Source: a virus
Reading direction: 5' to 3' (one strand)
Virus record (IMG/VR): IMGVR_UViG_3300027974_000077
Coordinates: 1-36,908 of that record
DNA: 36,908 nucleotides
Shown piece after piece: positions 18,125-26,601 of this stretch (position 1 is the stretch's first letter; each line of letters starts with the position of its first letter). Under the pieces are notes generated by a model. It had not been told where the DNA came from. It saw only the letters and a program-made list of their open reading frames with translations, and did no database searches. Made by a program: the position numbers and the translations under genes.

Positions 18125-18564
18125 TGGCACAAGAAAACTCTAGAGTAAAAAAGGTTATTATATCAAAATCTTCATTACCAGAAATATCTGGTGTTGGACA
18201 AGACTATGTGGTTAGATACAGAATTGTCAGTGATGATAAAAATAGATATTCTTATTGGTCACAAAAATATAGAGTCGCTATACCAAATACAACTACTGTA
18301 CCTTTTTCTGTGACTAAATCTGGTTCAACTATAACAGCAGTTTGGACACCAGATAATACTATAAAGTCTGAGTTTGATATTTATATTAAGTGGGATAATG
18401 AAGAGTGGAAATATGTTACAACTGTATATTCAACAATCTATGCTAGTGTAATTAAGAATGGTGCCACAAAGGTAAAAGTTGCAGCACAAATACCAACTTT
18501 TCCAAAAGAAAGATTTAGTTCTGCTACACTTTTTGAATCCAACCAGATTGACTTAGTGGTATAA
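18124..18564 (+). CDS. Fibronectin-III-like small tail protein
   Basis: A 146-residue protein in the tail-tip gene series, starting with a one-base overlap of the fibre-like gene. The pattern YVVRYRIVSDDKNRYSYWS, then ITAVWTPDNTIKSEFDIYIK, resembles a fibronectin type III or similar Ig-like beta sandwich often added to phage tail proteins. No catalytic motif is present. Its stop codon TAA (18562-18564) lies inside the -10 box of the next promoter. Confidence 0.5.
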   Translation: MAQENSRVKKVIISKSSLPEISGVGQDYVVRYRIVSDDKNRYSYWSQKYRVAIPNTTTVPFSVTKSGSTITAVWTPDNTIKSEFDIYIKWDNEEWKYVTTVYSTIYASVIKNGATKVKVAAQIPTFPKERFSSATLFESNQIDLVV

Positions 18565-18565
18565 T
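18557..18565 (+). promoter_or_regulatory. Extended -10 promoter overlapping a stop codon
   Basis: TGGTATAAT is a perfect extended -10 box whose TAA is also the stop codon of the preceding gene. The hexamer ends 9 bases before ATG 18575, so the message would have a leader of at most a few bases. No ribosome binding site precedes the ATG (TATATAACC). No usable -35 box is seen. Confidence 0.55.
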
Positions 18566-18574
18566 TATATAACC

Positions 18575-19018
18575 ATGGCAAAATTACCTTTACCTGAAAG
18601 AGGGCAACCACTAGATGTTGCTTATATTTATCAATTAGCAAATACTGTTAATGATTTATCATCACAAATATCTCCAGCAACATATAAATATGTAACAGTA
18701 GATACCCCTGGTGTTGGAAAGCAAAGCGTTAAGGCTTCCGAGGCTAGAATTATTGGCGGGTATGTAAATGTAGTAAATAGTTCAACACGACAAGCAGGAA
18801 CAGAAGTAGCATTTTCATATGACTTCCCAACAGACTTTAAGTATGCACCCATTGCAACTGCAACCCCAGTTAACACTGGTGGAACAGATGCTGGTAAGAA
18901 TGTATCAGTAGTTTTAAAAAATATAACAACCTCTAAGGTTGATGGAATTGTAAGGTTTGGTACAACTGGTGATATGTCAGTTGATGTCAATATTATAATT
19001 ATTGGAATACCTAACTAA
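18575..19018 (+). CDS. Small tail-tip / fibre protein, unknown
   Basis: A 147-residue protein, last of the tail series. The first 35 residues look helical (DVAYIYQLANTVNDLSSQI), a possible trimerising stem, followed by a beta-rich domain (YVNVVNSSTRQAGTEVAFS) ending in VDVNIIIIGIPN. A helical stem plus beta tip is the layout of short fibre or spike tips, which is the best guess. It is probably read from a leaderless or near-leaderless message from the promoter at 18557-18565. Confidence 0.5.
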   Translation: MAKLPLPERGQPLDVAYIYQLANTVNDLSSQISPATYKYVTVDTPGVGKQSVKASEARIIGGYVNVVNSSTRQAGTEVAFSYDFPTDFKYAPIATATPVNTGGTDAGKNVSVVLKNITTSKVDGIVRFGTTGDMSVDVNIIIIGIPN

Positions 19019-19021
19019 ATA

Positions 19022-19213
19022 ATGATTAAATGTGATAGATGTAATAAAAGAATGTTTGTTGATAGACAGTATACTTCAGTTTCTCATTTAGAAACATACT
19101 GTATGTACTGTGGATCTAGAAAATTTTTTAATCCACCTGAGCAATCAAAAGAGGGGCGATGGCTACTAGAAAAGGAAAAATTGAGAGCGAAAACTACAAT
19201 CTCTCCCCTGTAA
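19022..19213 (+). CDS. Small zinc-ribbon protein
   Basis: A 63-residue protein with two cysteine pairs, C4-x2-C7 and C27-x2-C30 (MIKCDRCNKRMFV, ETYCMYCGSR), a typical zinc ribbon. Such small phage proteins often bind nucleic acid or act as transcription cofactors, but nothing here fixes the role. It starts 3 bases after the previous stop. Its last 55 bases overlap the next gene in another frame, so its C-terminus (KLRAKTTISPL) is the less certain part. Confidence 0.5.
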   Translation: MIKCDRCNKRMFVDRQYTSVSHLETYCMYCGSRKFFNPPEQSKEGRWLLEKEKLRAKTTISPL

Positions 19214-19701
19214 TTCCTGGTAACAAAAAGGTTTGGTTTTTGAATGGTGATCTAGTTAGAGTACATCACCTCAACAGGTCTAATGGCATTATGTCTGTTT
19301 ATAATATTACAAAAGATCAAATCGAAAGTTGTTTAATTAATGATTTTAAAAAAAATCGTGAACGAGCATATACTGTAGGTCAGACTGCTGATTTAGTTAA
19401 TCGTCATAAAAAATATATGCCATCACTAATGAAACGAGGAATCATTCCTTTCCCTACTGGATCACAAAAAGGCGGAGCAAGGGGGTTTCAGGTTAGATCA
19501 TATTACTCAGAATCGCAGGTACGGGAGATACGTGATATACTTGCTACGTACCATATTGGTAGACCAAGAAAAGACAATTTAATAACAAATGATATTACAC
19601 CATCCACACAAGAGTTGACAAGACGGATGGGGGACGGTATAATTACATATACAAGAACTGAAGATGGAAGGTTTATCCCTATTTGGGGAGAATCTATTTA
19701 A
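19159..19701 (+). CDS. MerR/excisionase-like DNA-binding protein
   Basis: A 180-residue basic protein with a strong binding site (AAGAGGGG) before ATG 19159. Residues ~70-130 show a MerR-type winged helix pattern: YTVGQTADLVNRHKKYMPSL, a turn with Gly residues (GIIPFPTGSQKGGARG), then RSYYSESQVREIRDIL. This suggests sequence-specific DNA binding, perhaps control of the neighbouring replication genes or of late genes, since it lies at the junction of the two modules. The N-terminal 65 residues are of unknown fold. Family membership is a pattern-based inference. Confidence 0.55.
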   Translation: MATRKGKIESENYNLSPVIPGNKKVWFLNGDLVRVHHLNRSNGIMSVYNITKDQIESCLINDFKKNRERAYTVGQTADLVNRHKKYMPSLMKRGIIPFPTGSQKGGARGFQVRSYYSESQVREIRDILATYHIGRPRKDNLITNDITPSTQELTRRMGDGIITYTRTEDGRFIPIWGESI

Positions 19702-19718
19702 TAATAAAGGGGTATGAA

Positions 19719-19925
19719 ATGCAAAACGAAGACACTAAAGTTGGAGTTACTTTGGGGTATACACTTAACCTTGGTAACTTTCAGTCACTAAGGATTGATC
19801 TTAATGTGATTGATTCTAAGCGTGAAGGTGAAAATACAAACGATGCTTTTGAGCGTGTTTACAAGTTTGTAGAAGATAAGTTAACTGAAAAGATTAACGA
19901 AGCAAAGTCTGAAATCGCAGAATAA
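19719..19925 (+). CDS. Hypothetical small acidic protein
   Basis: A 68-residue protein. I start it at ATG 19719 because AAAGGGG (19707-19712) lies 6 bases upstream; an in-frame ATG at 19683 is inside the previous gene and has no binding site. It has a beta-like N-half (VGVTLGYTLNLGNFQSLRID) and a charged helical C-half (FVEDKLTEKINEAKSEIAE). The next ATG overlaps its stop by one base, so it is likely coupled to the gene before the helicase. No family recognised. Confidence 0.6.
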   Translation: MQNEDTKVGVTLGYTLNLGNFQSLRIDLNVIDSKREGENTNDAFERVYKFVEDKLTEKINEAKSEIAE

Positions 19926-20233
19926 TGGCAGAACGCAAAGACCGAATGGCTTTGCTTTCACGCTACAGCAAGTTCCATACTGCAAAGTATGAGCAAAAGC
20001 CATCGTTAAATTTAAATGTAGAGCAATGGGCTTCAGATGCCCTTATTGAGTCATACGGAATAGGACAGTGCTACGATCTTCTTGAGTACTACTTTGGTGT
20101 CGCTCAGTCTCCTTCTTGGAATTACTTTGCGTACAATGCAGAAAAAATATTACAAGCAAGATTAGATAAGCAGCAGGATGATAAAGAAAGAGCGGAAAGA
20201 AGAAGAATGGCTAAGGAGTGGTTAAGTGAATAA
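19925..20233 (+). CDS. Hypothetical protein before helicase, possible loader-like factor
   Basis: A 102-residue protein whose C-terminal half (ALIESYGIGQCYDLLEYYFG, then SWNYFAYNAEKILQ) resembles the helical C-terminal segment of DnaD-like or helicase-loader proteins found beside phage replicative helicases. A very basic tail (ERAERRRMAKEW) follows. It overlaps the helicase start by 8 bases, and the AAGGAG serving the helicase lies inside it. The loader role is a suggestion from context and weak similarity, not a firm assignment. Confidence 0.5.
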   Translation: MAERKDRMALLSRYSKFHTAKYEQKPSLNLNVEQWASDALIESYGIGQCYDLLEYYFGVAQSPSWNYFAYNAEKILQARLDKQQDDKERAERRRMAKEWLSE

Positions 20234-21446
20234 TACAGAAGCAAAATTGATCACTGCAGTTCTTGAAGATAAGCAAGTTCATGTTTTGCTTCAAGCAAAT
20301 ATAGACAACCTTCTTAGAACCCATAACGATGTTTGGAATTTTGTAAGAAATTATTTTGAGCACAACTCTGCAGTTCCTCCAGTTTCTTTGGTTGTTGAAA
20401 AATTTAGAGATTTTGAGCCTATCCAAGGTGTTGGAGCAACAAAGCACCACTTGGAAGAACTTCAAACAGAATACTTAAACGATAGCCTAAAGGACATTCT
20501 TCGTTCTGCTGCTACAGATGTTCAGCAGGGTGAAGGAGTAAAGGCTTTAGACTCACTCATTACACAAACATCAGAATTAAAAAAGAATACTTCCGCAATT
20601 CGTGATATTGATGTAACAGATCTTGAATCCGCAATCGCATACTTTGAAAATATGAAAGAGCAGCAGGCACTTGGCAAGGTTGGAATTAAAACTAATCTTC
20701 CAGGATTTGACAACTATCTTCCAGCAGGAATTATGCCAGGTCAACTAGGAGTCTTTTTAGCATACCCAGGTATAGGAAAGTCATGGATGGCTCTATACTT
20801 TGCTGTACAGGCCTGGAAACAGGGTAAGACACCCCTTGTAATCTCACTTGAGATGTCAGAAACAGAAGTGCGTAACCGTGTATTCACAATCATGGGTGAA
20901 GGTCTTTGGTCACATAGAAAGATTTCAAATGGTGAGATTGAGTTAGACATGCTGAAATCGTGGCATGCAAAGAACCTTCAGGGCAAGCCTGAGTTCCATA
21001 TTATTTCTAATGATCAAGGTGGCGAGATTAATCCTTCGGTTCTTCGTGGAAAGATTGACCAGTATAAGCCAGATTTTGTAATCGTTGACTACCTTCAGTT
21101 GATGGCTCCTAATCAGAAGTCAGACAATGAAACAGTACGAATGAAGAATCTTTCACGAGAACTAAAACTAATGGCTATTGGTGAAGAGGTTCCTATTATT
21201 GCTATCTCATCTGCTACACCAGATGATGTCAATGACCTTTCTACGGTCCCTACACTAGGTCAAACAGCATGGTCTAGACAGATTGCATACGATGCAGACT
21301 GGGTTATTGCCCTTGGTCGTGCTGCAAATAGTGATGTTATTGAATGTGCCTTTAGAAAGAACCGTCATGGATTTATGGGGGATTTCCTTGTGCAGGTAGA
21401 TTTTGATAAGGGATACTATAGATATAAAGATTTTGAAGATAAGTAG
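20226..21446 (+). CDS. DnaB-type replicative DNA helicase
   Basis: A 406-residue helicase that unwinds DNA ahead of the polymerase. It starts at GTG 20226, 8 bases after AAGGAG. Residues 1-130 form the helical N-terminal domain. The RecA-type core shows Walker A at 179-186 (AYPGIGKS), VISLEMSETEVRNR after it (DnaB motif 1a), Walker B VIVDYLQLM with D288, and a C-terminal CAFRKNRHG resembling the arginine-finger region. The length is slightly below cellular DnaB (~470). Primase follows after one small gene, so helicase, primase, SSB and polymerase sit in one block. Confidence 0.9.
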   Translation: MNNTEAKLITAVLEDKQVHVLLQANIDNLLRTHNDVWNFVRNYFEHNSAVPPVSLVVEKFRDFEPIQGVGATKHHLEELQTEYLNDSLKDILRSAATDVQQGEGVKALDSLITQTSELKKNTSAIRDIDVTDLESAIAYFENMKEQQALGKVGIKTNLPGFDNYLPAGIMPGQLGVFLAYPGIGKSWMALYFAVQAWKQGKTPLVISLEMSETEVRNRVFTIMGEGLWSHRKISNGEIELDMLKSWHAKNLQGKPEFHIISNDQGGEINPSVLRGKIDQYKPDFVIVDYLQLMAPNQKSDNETVRMKNLSRELKLMAIGEEVPIIAISSATPDDVNDLSTVPTLGQTAWSRQIAYDADWVIALGRAANSDVIECAFRKNRHGFMGDFLVQVDFDKGYYRYKDFEDK

Positions 21447-21447
21447 T

Positions 21448-21453
21448 TATAAT
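21448..21453 (+). promoter_or_regulatory. -10 promoter, leaderless start before the primase pair
   Basis: TATAAT lies 2 bases after the helicase stop, 5 bases before ATG 21459. There is no ribosome binding site before this ATG and no room for a leader, so the message is probably leaderless. No TG extension and no convincing -35 box are seen. Confidence 0.5.
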
Positions 21454-21458
21454 ATGGT

Positions 21459-21785
21459 ATGTCAAATTTTCACCACAAGACAATTAAAAGATTTAGTTTG
21501 GATGGCATCATCCATGATGAATCTGCCCTTGGTAGGTTAAAGGGTGAATATACAAGGTTGCTTGTTTCAGAGATGCGTCTCTGTGGCTATGTGCCAAGAA
21601 TTGACATTGATCCAGATTTTACTATAGACTATAATGAAAAAAAACAATATTTTGAATTTGAAATATCAGTACACGGAGTATACGCAGGGAAAAGGAAAAG
21701 CGAATGGATAGCAGGGATAGACGTAAACAAGCCAATATATATACAAAAGAACAAATCAAAAGAGTTCTCGCAGGAACAGGTATAA
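21459..21785 (+). CDS. Hypothetical protein overlapping primase
   Basis: A 108-residue protein with a helical N-half (ALGRLKGEYTRLLVSEMRLC) and a beta-rich C-half (QYFEFEISVHGVYAGKRK). It has no ribosome binding site and fits a leaderless start from TATAAT 21448-21453. Its 3' end overlaps the primase gene by 82 bases in another frame, and the primase binding site (AAAGGAAAAG) lies inside it, so the two are likely co-expressed. No family is recognised; context points to a replication accessory protein. Confidence 0.6.
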   Translation: MSNFHHKTIKRFSLDGIIHDESALGRLKGEYTRLLVSEMRLCGYVPRIDIDPDFTIDYNEKKQYFEFEISVHGVYAGKRKSEWIAGIDVNKPIYIQKNKSKEFSQEQV

Positions 21786-22648
21786 CCGTAGAGTCTGAGG
21801 TTGATTCAGACTATATTATTTTTTGTCCTTACCATAATAACAATAGGACCCCTGCTGGAGAAATTGATAAGAATAATGGAACCTTCTTTTGTTTTTCCTG
21901 TCATCATGTTGCAGACCTTGTAGAATTTGTAATGCACACCTCTGGAAGATCTTATTTTGAGTCTATTAGATTTATTAAAACAAAAGAAACTCAGCAAGAT
22001 CTAGAGCGTGACATCAGTCAGAAACTTGTTACAAAGCCAGACTTTGTTCCATTTGATGAATTAATTATTAAGCGTTTGTATAACGGATTGCTTGCATCAG
22101 ATAGAGCAAAAGACTATTTTAAATATCGTAAAATTTCTACATCTTCATGGTCTAAGTTTTCTCTTGGCTATTCAGAAAAACAGGACATGGTGACAGTTCC
22201 AGTGCATAGTCCAGATGGAATGTCAGTCGGTTTTGTTGGTAGATCAATAGAAGGAAAAGAATTTAAGAATACTCCAGGACTGCCAAAAGCAAAAACATTG
22301 TTTAATTTAAATCGTGTAAAAACTGCAGATAAAGTTTATGTCGTTGAATCTTCGTTTGATGCTATTCGTTTAGACCAAGTAGGGTTTCCAGCAGTTGCCA
22401 CACTTGGATCTAATGTATCAAACCTACAAATAGAATTGCTTCAAAAGTATTTCAATAACATTATTGTTATTGCGGATAATGATGAGGCGGGAGGAAATAT
22501 GAAAACTAAGATAATTGAAAAACTTGGATCTCGTGTTTCCATTATACAATTAAATAAAGAATATAAGGATATTGGTGATATGTCAGATGAAGATATCAAG
22601 AAATTGGAAGTTTCATTTGACAAAGACATCATCTCTATGCTAAACTAA
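21704..22648 (+). CDS. DnaG-type DNA primase (CHC2 zinc finger plus TOPRIM)
   Basis: A 314-residue primase that makes RNA primers for lagging-strand synthesis. The CHC2 zinc finger is complete: C41-x2-H44 and C63-x2-C66 (CPYH, CFSCH). A middle region leads to the TOPRIM domain, with E215 in VYVVESSFDA and the metal-binding D258-x-D260 in VIADNDEAGG. It is about half the length of bacterial DnaG because the C-terminal helicase-binding domain is absent, as in many phage primases. It starts inside the preceding gene behind AAAGGAAAAG. Confidence 0.88.
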   Translation: MDSRDRRKQANIYTKEQIKRVLAGTGITVESEVDSDYIIFCPYHNNNRTPAGEIDKNNGTFFCFSCHHVADLVEFVMHTSGRSYFESIRFIKTKETQQDLERDISQKLVTKPDFVPFDELIIKRLYNGLLASDRAKDYFKYRKISTSSWSKFSLGYSEKQDMVTVPVHSPDGMSVGFVGRSIEGKEFKNTPGLPKAKTLFNLNRVKTADKVYVVESSFDAIRLDQVGFPAVATLGSNVSNLQIELLQKYFNNIIVIADNDEAGGNMKTKIIEKLGSRVSIIQLNKEYKDIGDMSDEDIKKLEVSFDKDIISMLN

Positions 22649-22671
22649 TATAACAAACAAAGGAGAAATAT

Positions 22672-23325
22672 ATGAGCGTAATTAAGGGATTAAAAGACAT
22701 CAACGCCCTGCTCGAAAAACCAAAGTATGAAGGAACAGGACAAAAGGTTCGTTGGGTTAAGTTGGCTGACGGACAATCAGGAAAGGTTCGTTTTGTTGAA
22801 GAACTAGACCAAGACTCAGCAAACTATTCAGAAGCCCGTGGCCTTTCTGTAGTAGTTTCAGAACACACAAATCCAAAGGATTACAAGCGTAAGGCTGCTT
22901 GTACACAAGAATCAGAAGGTCGTTGTTTCGGTTGCGAAATGGCACGTAAAGAACCAAAGTCAGGCTGGAGAGCACGACTTCGTTTTTACTGCAATGTGCT
23001 AATCAACGATGGACTTGAAGATCCATATATTGCTGTTTGGTCACAAGGAATTTCAAAGCAATCAGCATTCAACAACATTCGTGAGTATGCTCTTGATACA
23101 GGTAGCATCTCTAATCTTGAGTGGAAGTTGAAGCGTAATGGTCAGGGAACTGAAACCAATTACACACTTCTACCATCAAAACCAGATGCAGAACCATTTG
23201 CATGGGATGGCTATGAATTCTTCAACCTAGAAAAGGTTGTTCGTGAGGTTCCATATCCAGAGCAGGAAGCGTTCTACTTTGGATTTGACACACCTTCTGT
23301 TACCAGCACAAATATTGACTGGTAA
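22672..23325 (+). CDS. gp32-like single-stranded DNA-binding protein
   Basis: A 217-residue protein with AAAGGAGA before its ATG. It carries H65, C77, C85 and C88 (YKRKAACTQ, GRCFGCEM), closely matching the His-Cys-Cys-Cys zinc site of T4 gp32 (H64, C77, C87, C90). Basic and aromatic residues around it (WRARLRFYCNV) suit an OB-fold that binds ssDNA. It would coat ssDNA at the fork and in recombination. It lies just before the DNA polymerase. C-ending codons and a strong binding site suggest high expression. Unlike T4 gp32, the C-terminal tail is short and only weakly acidic. Confidence 0.75.
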   Translation: MSVIKGLKDINALLEKPKYEGTGQKVRWVKLADGQSGKVRFVEELDQDSANYSEARGLSVVVSEHTNPKDYKRKAACTQESEGRCFGCEMARKEPKSGWRARLRFYCNVLINDGLEDPYIAVWSQGISKQSAFNNIREYALDTGSISNLEWKLKRNGQGTETNYTLLPSKPDAEPFAWDGYEFFNLEKVVREVPYPEQEAFYFGFDTPSVTSTNIDW

Positions 23326-23328
23326 TAG

Positions 23329-26300
23329 ATGTCTTACGTAGGCTTACACGTACATACCCACTACTCGTTATTTGACGGGATTGCTACTCCAGAAGAATAC
23401 ATTGACCGTGCAGTTGAGTTGGGGATGCCAGCAATTGCCATCACTGACCACGGTACTTTATCTGGGCATAGGGAACTGCACCGCATTGCAAAAGCAAAGG
23501 GTATTAAGCCTATACTTGGCGTAGAAGGCTATATGTGTAAAGATAGATTTGATACTAGAGATAAGTCTGAAAGAGACGGAGATCTAGATCTAGTTTATAA
23601 CCATATAGTACTTCTCGCCAAGAACCAAATTGGTTTAGAGAATTTAAATAAGATTAGTGAGATATCCTGGACAGAGGGATATTTTAAGAAGCCAAGGTTT
23701 GACTTTGAGATTCTTGAAAAGTATTCAGAAGGAATTATTGTCACATCTGCATGTCCAAGTAGTGTGCTTGTAAAGGCACTTGAGAATAATGAGTTTGCTA
23801 TAGCAAAAGATTATATTCAATGGTTTAAGCGTGTATTTAATGATGATTACTATATTGAGGTCATGCCACATAATGAGGCAGAAATAAATAAACAATTAAT
23901 TCAATTGGCAGATGAGTTTAGTGTAAAGGTTGTTGTAACCCCAGACTGTCATCACAGTTCAACAGATCAAAAAGAAATTCAAGAGTTTAAGTTGCTACTT
24001 AATACACATGTTAAGATTGATAAAGAACACACTTTTGAAAAGTCAAAGAAAAAAGAGAATATGATGGAACGCCTTGACTATCTTTATGGTGAAGACCGTC
24101 AAATCACATTTAACAAGTTTGACATTCATTTGCTTTCTTATGAAGAAATGAAGTCTGCTATGGAAGCACAGGGTATTGATCGTCCAGATATTTATACAAA
24201 TACTTTAGAGGTTGCTGAAAAAGTTGGTGACTATGGAATTCAAGAAGGACTAGACCTACTTCCAGTCCAATATAAAAATCCAGATAAAGAATTAAAAGAA
24301 CTAGCCCTTGCTGGATTAACTGAGCGTGGTGTAGATGGTCAGGAATATTTGGATAGACTTGATGAAGAGTTGCAAGTAATTAAAGATAAAAAGTTTGCTC
24401 CTTACTTTTTGGTTGTACGCAATATGATTGCATGGGCAAAAAAAGAAGAGATTATGGTGGGTCCTGGTCGTGGATCTGCAGCAGGATCACTGTTATGCTA
24501 TGCACTAAGAATTACTGACATTGATCCAATTAAGCATGGACTATTGTTCTTTCGCTTTATTAATCCAGATCGAAATGACTTTCCAGATATTGATACAGAT
24601 ATTCAAGACTCTCGTCGTGAAGAAGTAAAAGATTATCTTGTTAGACAATATCGACATGTTGCATCTATTGCGACATTCCTTTCGTTTAAAGACAAGGGTG
24701 TTGTACGAGATGTTGCACGAGTTTTAAATATTCCACTTACTGATGTGAATAAAGTTCTTAAACTTGTTGATACTTGGGATGAATATTGCACATCAAAAAC
24801 AACACGGGAATTCCGTGAGAAATATCCAGAGGTAGAAATTTATGGAGAACAACTTCGTGGTCGTATTAGAGGTACTGGCATCCACGCTGCTGGTGTTGTC
24901 ACTAGTAAAGATCCTATTTTTAGGTACGCACCAATGGAGACACGCTCTTCTACTGGTAGCGATGAGCGTATTCCTGTTGTTGCAGTTGACATGGAAGAGG
25001 CTGAAAAGATTGGTTTAATCAAGATTGATGCACTGGGACTAAAAACTCTTTCAGTTCTTAAGGATACACTTGATATTATTGAGGAGAGAGACAACAAGAA
25101 AATTGACCTTCTTAAGATAGATATGGATGATAAAAATGTATATCAAATGCTTTCAGATGGATACACAAAGGGTGTGTTTCAGTGTGAAGCAGCACCATAC
25201 ACAAACTTGCTAATTAAAATGGGTGTAAAAAACCTATCAGAACTTGCAGCATCAAATGCTTTGGTTCGTCCAGGTGCAATGAATACAATTGGTAAGGATT
25301 ATATTGACCGTAAGCATGGTCGTCAAAATATTGGTTATACACACCAAGTACTTAAAGAATTTACGGAGGAAACATATGGTTGTATTCTTTACCAGGAACA
25401 GGTTATGCAAGCATGCGTATCGCTTGGCGGTATGTCCATGTCGGAAGCAGACAAAGTTAGAAAAATCATTGGAAAGAAAAAGGATGCTAAAGAGTTTGAT
25501 CAGTTTAAAGAAAAGTTTGTAGAGGGTGCATCTAAGTTTGTTTCACCAAACATGGCTAGAGATCTTTGGCATGACTTTGAGGCTCACGCAGGGTATTCAT
25601 TTAATAAGTCTCACGCAGTAGCATACTCAACGCTATCATACTGGACAGCATGGCTTAAGTATCACTATCCAATAGAGTTTATGTACTCACTACTAAAGAA
25701 TGAAAAGGACAAAGATGCAAGAACTGAATACCTTATTGAGGCAAAAAGAATGGGCATTAGCATTAAACTACCTCACATTAATGACTCAGATATTGATTTT
25801 AAAATTGAAGGCAAGGGTATTAGATTTGGTCTTACTGCTATTAAGTATATTTCCGATAAAATTGCAGAGCGTTACATTTCTGCAAGACCTTTCTCTTCGT
25901 ATGCTCAACTTGAAGAGTTTACTTTTACTAAAGGAAATGGAGTTAACTCTCGTGCTCTTCAAGCATTACGAGTTATCGGCGCAGCGACATTTAATGATAA
26001 TCCAAGAAATGACGAAGAGATTAAACAAAATCTCTACGAATATTTAAACCTACCAGAATTTAATATTACGGTTCCATCTCATTATTACGGCTTTATAACA
26101 GAGGCTCAGGATTATGAAGAAAAGGGTTCTTTGATTGTAATGGGTATGGTAAAATCTATTAAAAGAGCAAAAGGTTGGTCAAGAGTAGAACTATTAGATA
26201 AAACAGGAAGTGTAGGAATTTTTGATGAAGAGCAAACAACTATTGAAGCAGGCGTATCGTATCTCATTCTTGTTAATGATAATCGGATTCTTTCTGCTAT

Positions 26301-26601
26301 CCCTATCGATCAAATAAAAGGTTCAACATCTGGTCTTGTTAAATTTTTAAATTACAAACAATTACCATATAAAGATAACGAGATGTTTGTTTTGTCATTT
26401 AAACCAAGAGTTACAAAGGCTGGAAAAAAGATGGCATCTTTAACAGTTGCAGATACAGCAAGAGATCTTCACTCAATAACTGTATTCCCAACATCTTTTG
26501 CAAAGGCATATATGAAAATTGAAGAAGGAAATGCATATAATTTTAGTTTAGGAAAAACTAAAGATGGAACAGTCATATTGGAGGATGTAAATGTCAGTTA
26601 G
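23329..26601 (+). CDS. dnaE: DNA polymerase III alpha subunit (DnaE-type)
   Basis: A 1090-residue family C replicative DNA polymerase. The N-terminal PHP domain keeps metal ligands (H7-x-H9, D40-H41, E66, and PDCHHS), so it may still proofread or hydrolyse phosphate. The palm shows PGRGSAAGS, then catalytic D420 and D422 in DFPDIDTD and D567 in KIDALGLKTL. GTGIHAAGVV and the helix-hairpin region follow. An OB fold lies near residues 935-970 (IVMGMVKSIKRAKGWSRVEL). The size is close to bacterial DnaE. It starts 3 bases after the SSB stop and overlaps the recombinase by 11 bases. Confidence 0.93.
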   Translation: MSYVGLHVHTHYSLFDGIATPEEYIDRAVELGMPAIAITDHGTLSGHRELHRIAKAKGIKPILGVEGYMCKDRFDTRDKSERDGDLDLVYNHIVLLAKNQIGLENLNKISEISWTEGYFKKPRFDFEILEKYSEGIIVTSACPSSVLVKALENNEFAIAKDYIQWFKRVFNDDYYIEVMPHNEAEINKQLIQLADEFSVKVVVTPDCHHSSTDQKEIQEFKLLLNTHVKIDKEHTFEKSKKKENMMERLDYLYGEDRQITFNKFDIHLLSYEEMKSAMEAQGIDRPDIYTNTLEVAEKVGDYGIQEGLDLLPVQYKNPDKELKELALAGLTERGVDGQEYLDRLDEELQVIKDKKFAPYFLVVRNMIAWAKKEEIMVGPGRGSAAGSLLCYALRITDIDPIKHGLLFFRFINPDRNDFPDIDTDIQDSRREEVKDYLVRQYRHVASIATFLSFKDKGVVRDVARVLNIPLTDVNKVLKLVDTWDEYCTSKTTREFREKYPEVEIYGEQLRGRIRGTGIHAAGVVTSKDPIFRYAPMETRSSTGSDERIPVVAVDMEEAEKIGLIKIDALGLKTLSVLKDTLDIIEERDNKKIDLLKIDMDDKNVYQMLSDGYTKGVFQCEAAPYTNLLIKMGVKNLSELAASNALVRPGAMNTIGKDYIDRKHGRQNIGYTHQVLKEFTEETYGCILYQEQVMQACVSLGGMSMSEADKVRKIIGKKKDAKEFDQFKEKFVEGASKFVSPNMARDLWHDFEAHAGYSFNKSHAVAYSTLSYWTAWLKYHYPIEFMYSLLKNEKDKDARTEYLIEAKRMGISIKLPHINDSDIDFKIEGKGIRFGLTAIKYISDKIAERYISARPFSSYAQLEEFTFTKGNGVNSRALQALRVIGAATFNDNPRNDEEIKQNLYEYLNLPEFNITVPSHYYGFITEAQDYEEKGSLIVMGMVKSIKRAKGWSRVELLDKTGSVGIFDEEQTTIEAGVSYLILVNDNRILSAIPIDQIKGSTSGLVKFLNYKQLPYKDNEMFVLSFKPRVTKAGKKMASLTVADTARDLHSITVFPTSFAKAYMKIEEGNAYNFSLGKTKDGTVILEDVNVS

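Noticed and set aside
19638-19643. TATAAT inside the MerR-like gene as a promoter
   Set aside because: It is within coding sequence (GGT ATA ATT), lacks a TG extension and -35 box, and the next gene already fits co-translation behind AAAGGGG. AT-rich coding sequence will produce such hexamers by chance.
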